Below, one piece after another: positions 18,322 to 25,324 of a DNA stretch of 25,324 bases. The DNA lies in the NCBI GenBank assembly GCA_002633005.1, contig NMRA01000477.1, forward strand, positions 11,991 to 37,314, written 5' to 3'. Under the pieces are notes generated by a model. The model was not told the DNA's origin and ran no database searches. It saw only the letters and a list, made by a program, of their open reading frames with translations. Made by a program: the position numbers and the translations under genes. The stretch is from Phoronis australis. Its lineage: Eukaryota; Phoronida; Phoronidae. Position 1 is the stretch's first letter; each line of letters starts with the position of its first letter.

Positions 18322-18725
18322 CATGCAAGCGCAGAGTTTTGCTGTTCTACGTATCTTATCTTCTTGCTACTCTGCGCGTGCAAGCGCAGAGTACTGTTGT
18401 TCCTGGGTTTTCTTCAATTTCATTACACTGCGCGTGCAAGCGCAGAGTACTGTTGTTCCTGGGTTTTCTTCAATTTTATTACTCTGCGCGTTCAAGCGCA
18501 GAGTTTTACTGTTCTACGTATTTTATCTTCTTATTACTCTGCGCGTTCAAGCGCAGAGTTTTACTGTTCTACGTGTTTTATCTTCTTATTCTTATTATTC
18601 TTATTACTCTGCGCGTGCAAGCGCAGAGTACTGTTGTTCCTGGGTTTTCTTCAGTTATATTCTTATTACTCGGCGCGTGCAGCGCAGAGTTTTACTGTTC
18701 TACATATTTCATCTTCATATTCTTA
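18321..18725 (+). repeat. Hairpin minisatellite, seven copies of about 55-65 bp
   Basis: Each unit starts with an 8-bp stem hairpin, CTCTGCGC, loop GTGCAA or GTTCAA, GCGCAGAG. Units begin near 18321 (partial), 18370, 18427, 18482, 18537, 18607 and 18669. Two kinds of spacer alternate: one begins TACTGTTGTTCCTGGGTTTTC, the other TTTTACTGTTCTACG. An isolated eighth copy lies at 20674. The three long plus frames here are translations of the repeat in each frame. Confidence 0.92.
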
Positions 18726-19744
18726 TTCTTCCTTCCTTTTCAGATTGTTATTACTCTTACATCCATTCACTTACAATAATCATAATCACTGTGGTTAATA
18801 TGACAATCAAGGGATTTCTATTGATATCGTTTTGACCCAAAATGTACCAGATTGACCCAAAAGGGGTCAAGGAGTGTTTTTTTACAAAATGCTTCTTTTA
18901 CAGGTTTTATATAGACTCTTCGAATTTTGGGAACAAGTAGACACTAGAGATCTGCATCTGAAATTTACTTGTAATTCCAATCGGATGAAGGGAACTGAGT
19001 TTCCGGGTCTAAAGGTCATTAAATGCAAATGTGGTTTTTGCGCTAGACCATTTATAATCATGCATATGATTACCATTCATAAAGGAAGGTCAGTCACAAA
19101 CTTTGGGGTCACTAGGTGCAATTTTTGGGGTCATTACGTGCAGTTTTCTTTTAAATTTAAGACTTTTTCAATCATCTTGTACTTAAATGATGCAATAGGG
19201 AGAGCGTTCAAATTCATGGTTCTTCATCCAATTGCCGATCAAATTCAATTGATCACATGGATTTGAGTCAAAATGCACCAGATTACCCGAAATGTGTCAA
19301 AGAGTGCATTCCATCAAATTGCTTTTTCTTGGAGAGGTTTTTAGATAGACTCTCTGAATTTGGATAACAATCAGGCAGTAGAGAAGTGCATCCGAAATTT
19401 GCGTGGAATTTAAATCGGATAAAGGGAACCGAGTTTCCGGGTCACAGGTCGTTAAGTGCAAAACCGACTTGTGAGCTAGAGCTTACATAATCGCGTACTA
19501 TATACTTTTCATTCGTAAAGGAAATTCAGTCACAAACTTAGGGGTCATTAGGTGTAACTGTGGTGTCATTTGGTGCAATTTTTCGTTGATATTCTTACTT
19601 TTCACTCTTGCTCTTTCATAGTTAACAGGGACATCGCTCTCTTTCACACAAAGGTTGCAACTTTTATGCAATGTAATGCTCGTATACTCCACTATGCATG
19701 TACATACACCACACGCAGAGTTGTAAGTGCCCATACGGAATTGC
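18726..19744 (+). repeat. Array module 1: leader, two 432-bp-type units, trailer
   Basis: The leader ends in CTTCCTTCCTTTTCAG then ATTGTTATTACTCTTAC. The units start at 18832 (GACCCAAAATGTACCAG) and 19265. The trailer (about 19610-19744) holds TTTCATAGTTA, ATGCATGT and a CGCAGAGTTG phrase. Every unit carries in order a GACCCAAAATGCACC start, a GGTTTTTAGATAGACT block, a DR1-like site, GTTCAGTCACAAACTTTGG and repeated GGGGTCATT. In this module the DR1 sites are imperfect: GGGTCTAAAGGTCA at 19005 and GGGTCACAGGTCG at 19439. Confidence 0.85.
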
Positions 19745-20665
19745 GTTCTAGTTCTTATTCTTCTTATTATTCTTATTCTTCCTTCCTTTTCAGATTGTTA
19801 TTACTGTTACATAGATTTATTAAGAACAATCATATTCATTGTGGTTGATTCGATAATCAAGGGATTTTTATTGAATATAATGTTTCGACCCAAAATGCAC
19901 CAGAATGACCCAAAGGGGGTCAAAGAGTGCATTTCGTCAAAATGCTTCTTCTTTTACAGGTTTTGAGATAGACTTTCCAAATTTTGATAACAAGTAGGCA
20001 CTAGAGAAGTGCATCCGAAAGTTACCTGGAATTTGAATCGGATCAAGGGAACCTCTTTTCCGGGTCAAAGGTCATTAAGTGCAAAATTGATTTTTGAGCT
20101 AGACATTTTATAATAACGCACATTATTTCCACTCACAAAGGAGGTCCACACACAAACTTTGGGGTCATGAGGTGCAACTTTGGGGTCACTAAGTGCCGTT
20201 TTTTGTTAAATTTCAGACTTTTTCAATCAGCTCGTACTTACATGTTCTATTATGGAGAGCGTTCATATTCATGGTGACTCAACCATTAGCCAATCAAACA
20301 CTATTGATCATAGGAGTGTGACCCAAAATGCACTCTAGGACCCCAAGAGGGTCAACCGGTATATTTCTTTCAAATGCTTCTCCTGCGATTTTTGAGATTG
20401 CCTCTTCAAATTTCGTGAACACTTTAGTGCCATATAAGTGCACACAGAACTTACTTTGAATTTTAATCTGATCAACTGAACCGAATTTCTGGGTCAAAGG
20501 TCAGTAAGTGCAAAAATGATTTTTTGAGCTAGAGCTTGCATAATCGCGTATATACTTTTCATTCGTAAAGGAAATTCAGTCACAAACTTTGGGGTCATTT
20601 GGTGGAACTGTGGGGTCATTTGGTGCAATTTTCCCTTGATATTCTTACTTTTCACTCTTGTTCTC
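19745..20665 (+). repeat. Array module 2: leader, two units
   Basis: The leader is the same pyrimidine tract ending TTTTCAG, at about 19765-19795. Units start at 19887 and 20320. Perfect GGGTCAAAGGTCA sites lie at 20062 and 20491. The second unit is of a different subtype, starting GACCCAAAATGCACTCTAGG. It is shortened at its end, running into the single hairpin copy at 20674. Confidence 0.85.
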
Positions 20666-21825
20666 ATTATTATTCTGCGCGTGCAAGATCAGAGTTCTGC
20701 TGTTCTACGTATTTTATCTTCTTATTCTTATTCTTATTCTTATTCTTAGTCTTATTCTTCCTATTCTTCCTTCCTTTTCAGATTGTTATTACTCTTACAT
20801 CCAATCACATTCAGAATCCTTGATACGGTGATCAAGATGTTTTTATTAATCCTAATTTTTGACCCAAAATGCACCGCAATGACCCAAAACGGGTCAAGGA
20901 GTGCATTTAATTAAAATGCTTCTTCTTCTACAGGTTTTTAGATAGGCTGTTCGAATTTTGTTAACAAGTAGGCACCAGAGAATTACATCCAAAATTTACT
21001 TGGATTTCCAATCGGATCAAGGGAACCGAGTTTCCGGGTCAAAGGTCATTAAATGCAAAAGTGATTTTTGAGCTAGACCTTCCATTATCATGTATATGAT
21101 TACCATTTATAAAGGAAGTTCATTCACAAACTTTGGGGTCACCAGGAGCAACTTTGGGGTCATTGAGTGCAGTTTTCTTTTAAATTTAAGACTTTTTCAA
21201 TCAGCTTGCATTTAAATGATGCATTAGAGAGAGCGTTCAAATTCATGGTGGTTCAACTAATTGCTTATCAAATTCTATTGATCACATGGATTTGACTCCA
21301 AATGCACCGGATTGACCAGAAACGGGTCAAGGAGTGCATTCCGTCAAATTGCTTCTTCTTCGACAGGTTTTTAGACAGAATCTCTGAATTTTGATAACAA
21401 GCAGGCACTAGAGAAGTGCATTCTTAGTTTACCTGGAATTTGAAACGGATAAAGGGAACCGAGTTTCTGGGTCAAAGGTCATTAAGTACAAATGTGATTT
21501 TTTGAGCTAGACCTTTCATAATCAAACATATAATAACCATTCTTAAAGGAAGTTCAATCACAAACTTTCTGGTCATTAAGTGCAGCTTTCTGTTAAATCT
21601 CAGACTTTTTCAACCAGTTCGTAATTACATTACCAATTGCCATTCAAAAACTATTTCTAATACGGGTATGACCCAAAATGCACTAAAGGACCCATGAGAG
21701 ATCAACCTGTATGTTTCATTCAAAAGCTTCTCCTTCTGCAATTTTATAGATTTGAAATTTCGTGAACAGCTTGGTGCCATACAAGTGCACCCAGAACTTA
21801 CACTGAATTTCTGGGTCAAAGGTCA
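20062..21825 (+). promoter_or_regulatory. Five perfect DR1 nuclear-receptor-type sites, GGGTCAAAGGTCA
   Basis: Exact 13-mers lie at 20062-20074, 20491-20503, 21036-21048, 21469-21481 and 21813-21825, with degenerate versions at 19005 and 19439. Two half-sites of the RGGTCA type spaced by one base are the direct-repeat-1 element bound by HNF4 and by RXR partners such as PPAR and COUP-TF in animals. Extra GGGTCA and TGACCC half-sites crowd every unit, for example TGACCCAAAAGGGGTCA at 18853. The sequence match is a fact; binding is inference. Confidence 0.6.
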
Positions 21826-22134
21826 ATTAGTGCAAAAATGATTTCTGAGCTAGACATTTCATCAACACATGTATCATTTTCATTCGTAAATTAAATTCAA
21901 TCACAAACTTTGGAGTAATTAGGTGCAACTGTGGGGTCATTAAGTGCAATTTTCCATTGACATCTAATTTTTCTCTCTTGCTCTTTCATAGTTACCAGGG
22001 TTATCGCTGTCTTTCACATGAAGGATGCAACTTTTATCAATGTAATGCGCCTATACTTCACTATGCATGTTCATACACCCCGCGGAGTTGGAAGTGCGCA
22101 TACGCAATTGCATTCCAGTTTTAGTCTCCGGTTG
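20666..22134 (+). repeat. Array module 3: hairpin, leader, three units, trailer
   Basis: One hairpin minisatellite copy (20674) and a (TTCTTA)n microsatellite (about 20718-20755) lead into the CTTCCTTCCTTTTCAG leader. Units start at 20861, 21294 and 21670, with perfect GGGTCAAAGGTCA sites at 21036, 21469 and 21813. The trailer (21985-22134) matches that of module 1, including CTTTCATAGTTA and CTATGCATGT, and closes the insertion. Confidence 0.85.
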
Positions 22135-22804
22135 TTAATTTTCGTCTTCCATCCTTCTTGTTCCGTTTTGGTTATCCGTGGGCTGCGTGGTATCGTTGTT
22201 GCGTGGGTATGGCGATCAAATAAACAAAAACGTGCATTAATGAAATTTACAAACAATCGAGATATCAACTAATGTTTTTAATTTGTCACTCCCATATTAA
22301 CTGAGAAATCCTTGTCTGCGCCACGGCAGAAGTGGATCATGGGAACCACAGTTCAGCTACTTGTGGCATCTGCAAAGGAATTCACCATTGAACCTTGAAC
22401 CTTGAACGTAATTTGGATTCAGCCATGCTATTTTTCTTAGTATGTTATGGCTTGTGTTAGTATGTTAGTGCAATTGTTAGTCATTATTAGAAATAGCATT
22501 AGCGTCAGTGCGAATGTACCAGCAAGACAAGTAACAAACGTTTAGTCCAAGCGAATAGTAATGGATTTGATAGATACAAAGATCCATCCATTTAAAGTAC
22601 ATGTGTGGTATGACCTCCCAAATACTAAAACATGACCACAACCTAGAGCACAACAAAAATACAGTAAACACTTAAATCCTATTACAATAATCTGGACATA
22701 ACACAGTTGTCACAGGTGGAGAGCTGTAACTGCAAGTGTCAGCGAGACCAAATTGCATTCAGTAATGAAAGTTATATGACTCTATCGTCTCCTATGTATC
22801 GGGT
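22135..22804 (+). repeat. Tandem repeat unit 1, block G
   Basis: Matches 24580-25145 in order: TATCCGT near 22174, ATAAACAAAAACGTG, GGCATCTGCA, repeated TTAGTATGTTAGTGCAA, GTAACAAACGT, and GGAGAGCTGTAACTGCA. The direct repeat CCTTGAA occurs twice at about 22390-22405. Small frames here are not preserved in the other copy. Confidence 0.75.
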
Positions 22805-23335
22805 AAGACCGCATCTCATGGGCGTGCCCTCACGGAAGAGGCAACTTCCTGGCCTCTTTTTAATTTCAGTCTCTGGTGTTATTTTGTGTTAGTGGTCCCG
22901 TCACATCTTTCGTTCACTGCCAGTGGTTAAGAAGTCAGGGTCCTGCAGGTTCTGTATGACCCTCGAAAATACCTGTTCAGATTTAGGTCAAATGCCACAT
23001 ACTATGATTTGAACACCTATCACAACACGAAAATGTATTGATCATAGTTTACCACATCAACAGTGTTTCTGTGATCACTTCTCGAATATTTTTATCAAAT
23101 ATATTTCGATTATGTTATATTGATACCATTGTTTTACTATCAATGTTTTGGGGGTTTTTTTTGCTAAACTTTATGGGTTTTTTGAGTTTGAAGGCTTATA
23201 TCTCAGAAATTGGTGATCAGATTTAGGTAAAATGTTCGAATACTAAGATTTAAACATGGTCCACAAAACGAAAAGGAAATGATCACACTTTAGAATATTA
23301 ACAGTGTTTCTGATATCACTTATGGAATAATTTCG
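22805..23335 (+). repeat. Tandem repeat unit 2, block E and a duplicated block H
   Basis: Block E (22805-22970) matches 17690-17860. Block H occurs twice here (22978-23085 and 23216-23335), sharing CAGATTTAGGT, TAAGATTTAAACA-like and AACAGTGTTTCTG phrases. Between them is TTGATACCATTGTTTTACTATCAATG (23119-23144), able to form a small hairpin, which recurs nearly unchanged at 23634-23659. Confidence 0.7.
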
Positions 23336-23344
23336 GTCATTACC

Positions 23345-23600
23345 ATGGCGAGGTCTCTTGGCGACTCCGTGTCAGGAAAGAAGGCTCTTTTACGCGACCT
23401 AGCCACTGAAGTTGAACAGGCATCGTGTTGGATTTGGATGAAATACCAACAGCAACACCACCAACAACCGTCAGACAGAGCCTGATCAACTATGTTGTCC
23501 CGCCTACTACAAATGGTCTTGGTTTAGGGACGAAACCTTTAAGGACAGTAAGAGACCAACTGAAGATGGCGGTTGAGCACAGTTCCATCAAGTATATAAA
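23345..23600 (+). pseudogene. Coding-like exon with one frame change and a strong donor, unknown protein
   Basis: ATG at 23345 opens a 46-codon frame (MARSLGDSVSGKKALLRDL...) that stops at 23483. A second frame, one step off, is open from 23416 to the end. It reads as ordinary protein, with GIVLDLDEIPTATPPTTVRQ and then PPTTNGLGLGTKPLRTVRD, and ends at AAA/GTAAGT, a near-perfect donor (23600/23601). Either the true exon begins at an acceptor ACAG ending 23419 (phase 1) or a small indel near 23420 has broken one continuous frame. The region is absent from repeat unit 1, so it belongs to an insertion of about 1 kb (23336-24305). No family recognised. It could be a captured host exon or part of a transposon gene. 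Confidence 0.45.
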
Positions 23601-24305
23601 GTAAGTTCATTAAATCAAATTCGATCTTGTTATTGATACAGTTGTTTTACTATCAATGTGAATTTGTCTTTTATGTGATGAAACCAGGTGTGAAAGAGTG
23701 TATATGAACAAAGACAGATGGCTGAATAGCTGGCGAGTAGATTTTTCACTTTGCTTTTCAAAATCAAACAAGTGTTCGGTAAAGTTTTGATGGCCCATAG
23801 AGCTCGCATGCAGTTGAAACTTGTAGCTTCTAGGATGTTTATAGCTGAGCAGCACCATACCTTTTAGCCCTGGTGTCATTCGTGTAAGTGGTACTTTGGT
23901 ACACTGTCATTGTTTGCAACGTCAAAGTCCAGCGGTTCGACGAATGGTCAAATCGCTAAAAAATCTACAATAAGGTTAAAAGGAAATCAACCCATTGCAA
24001 GTGGTGAAAACATACGACCTCAATTTTAAATTAGAAGTGAGGAAGAGTTGGCCGAAGTTATGAATTCCCGGTATTCATGGTTCCGAAGTTTTTCAAGTCC
24101 ACAAATACATAAATCCGAAGATCCCCATACATCCTGAAGTCCATTAGTTCGAAAGCTAAAAGTTCGAAAGTTTATGACTCGAGGTTCTGAACAGTGACTT
24201 CCAGCAAAACGTTCGGGGGTTTGTAAGCACGTGCCTGTTTGAAACCAGTTCTTCAAAGAGCCAGTGTCTCTGGGAAGGATCCAAACAAAAAAATTTCAAT
24301 TAGCA
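23601..24305 (+). other. Rest of the extra segment in repeat unit 2
   Basis: The segment follows the GTAAGT donor. It holds a second copy of the TTGATA...TATCAA hairpin (23634-23659) and the rearranged phrases shared with 17.4-17.69 kb. A patch at 24040-24190 has GAAGT and TTCGAAAG words repeated irregularly. The minus frames at 23610-23879 and 24026-24256 show no domain. Confidence 0.4.
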
Positions 24306-25230
24306 ATGAGCTGTCACTTTAATTTACATTTTCATATTTCGGTTCACTGCAACTAAACTTTTGTTGCTCTGCTGTCGTTGAGGTTTTGTGGTCTCATAGA
24401 TGTTCGAACCAGTTTTGAACTAACTAGCTTCCTTTTCGGCCAGGTAAGGCGTTTTTAAAAACATTTTCAATAGACGTATTTTGGGTGTCAGGACTTCAGA
24501 ACCTTCAGAGTGCCGAGATGTACCCTATTTATACTAAAGCTGTATGAAATGCAAGAAACGTTAGTTCACCTTCATAATTTTCGTCTTTTGAAAACCCTTC
24601 TTCTACCGTTTTTTGTATCCGTAGGTCGCAGCATATCGTTTAGGTATGGTTATAGTGTGTAAATAGACAAAAACTTGTGTAATAAAACTTTCAAATAATC
24701 GACAAGTCACCTGTTTTCAATTATGCTAATTGAAAAATCCTTGACCTTTTGCCGGCAGAAATCGACCACGGGAACTACTGCTCGAGTCCATCTGGTTGTG
24801 GCATCTGCAGAAGAATTAAAAAAAAAACACCATTCAGCATGCAATTTGAGACCTTGAACTTCATTTTCGTTTTTTCATGCTTTCTTTCGTGGTATGTCAG
24901 TGCTTAGTATGTCAGTGCAAGTGTTAGTCAGGATCAGAAATAGCGTAAGCGTCAATGCGAAAGAACCAAGAAAACTAACAAAAGTAACAAACGTCTAGTC
25001 CAGAATCATAGTAATACATTTGATAGACATGCAGATAAATTCACTGGAATAAATGTGCGTGGACCCAAGTGGAGAACTGTAGCTGCATGTGTCAGCCAGA
25101 CCAAAATGTCATCAATAACGAAAGTTAAACACCCCTGTTGTCCTTCATGTGTCTGCTAAGGCAGCACCTCATAGCCCGCGCCCTCAAGGAATAGGCAACT
25201 TGCTGGGGGAGAGGTCAGGGTCCTGTTTGT
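24306..25230 (+). repeat. Tandem repeat unit 2 blocks F and G, and start of a third block E
   Basis: F (24310-24590) and G (24580-25145) follow one another without a gap, unlike in unit 1. From 25150 the sequence matches the start of block E (CACCTCATAGC, CCCTCAAGGAATAGGCAACTT), so a third unit begins before the window ends. This copy supplies the empty site for the 3.8-kb array. Confidence 0.75.
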
Positions 25231-25324
25231 TTAGCTTCAATAGATGCCTATATTCAAAATTGTATGAAAATCTATTGAAGAGCTTTGAAGATACAGAGTT
25301 AAAGGTAAAAAAACTAAAATTGCC
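25231..25324. other. Window end; no feature recognised
   Basis: AT-rich. AGCTTTGAAG near 25291 resembles the start of block H (17877), but the match is too short to claim. Confidence 0.3.

Larger units (their letters stand above)
18322..22134 (+). mobile_element. 3.8-kb compound repeat array inserted in a tandem repeat unit
   Basis: The array separates block F (ending TTTTCG at 18321) from block G (starting AATTTTCGTC at about 22137). In the second copy of the unit these blocks are continuous (CATAATTTTCGTC near 24580), so the array is an insertion. TAATTNNTTTTCG-like sequence at both edges could be a duplicated target. Inside are a hairpin minisatellite, pyrimidine-rich leaders and seven units of about 432 bp arranged in three higher-order modules. 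It codes for no recognisable protein. Hairpin motifs plus internal tandem repeats recall non-autonomous Helitron/Helentron elements, but no clear terminal signature was found. Confidence 0.65.

Noticed and set aside
18321-18725. CRISPR-like array
   Set aside because: The hairpin repeats resemble one superficially, but spacers are of only two repeating kinds, lengths vary, and the DNA is animal nuclear sequence.
18323-18835. Three overlapping plus frames of 144-170 codons
   Set aside because: All three frames are open because the hairpin minisatellite lacks stops. The proteins are translations of the same repeat in different phases.

Overview
This is eukaryotic, almost certainly invertebrate-animal, nuclear DNA. 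Coding sequence is sparse and broken into short exons with GT/AG borders. There are no bacterial-style operons, and most of the window is repeats. I cannot name the species. The mix of tRNA-derived SINEs, a Ty3/gypsy element, a LINE fragment, foldback MITEs and fibronectin type III (FN3) exons of phase 1-1 suits a marine invertebrate such as a hemichordate, amphioxus, echinoderm or cnidarian.

Region 1 (1-2.9 kb): gene remnants and a likely gene start. A minus-strand first coding exon (1784-1939) ends in a clean GTGAGC donor and lies about 250 bp from an NRF1-type site. A plus-strand 144-codon frame (989-1422) is kept open except for three stops and looks like a decayed exon. A weak minus-strand internal exon lies at 124-234.

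Region 2 (2.9-11.1 kb): part of a plus-strand gene with two paralogous FN3 exons, 4992-5249 and 8326-8577. Both are phase 1-1 and both carry an unusual cysteine pair. The introns hold two tRNA-like SINEs, two palindromic foldback elements of about 165 bp, and a roughly 1.1-kb repeated segment (3184-4263 and 8923-11107). The second copy of that segment is split by a 1.1-kb TIR transposon (9320-10421), so the first copy is its natural empty site. The second copy stops at the single N (11108), which marks an assembly junction.

Region 3 (11.1-17.3 kb): a dead Ty3/gypsy retrotransposon on the minus strand, in the order 5'UTR, Gag, protease, RT, RNase H, integrase, polypurine tract, candidate 3' LTR. 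It has about ten changes of frame and no recognisable 5' LTR. Its 5' end abuts a LINE reverse-transcriptase fragment on the same strand.

Region 4 (17.3-25.3 kb): a local tandem repeat family (blocks called E, H, F and G here) in about two copies. A 3.8-kb array is inserted between F and G of the first copy. The array combines a hairpin minisatellite, pyrimidine-rich leaders ending in splice-acceptor-like CAG, and seven units of about 432 bp. Five units carry the identical 13-mer GGGTCAAAGGTCA, a textbook DR1 nuclear-receptor site. The second copy of the unit lacks the array but contains about 1 kb of extra DNA with a coding-like exon (23345-23600) ending in a strong donor.

I see no rRNA, intact tRNA gene, CRISPR array or complete single-exon gene.
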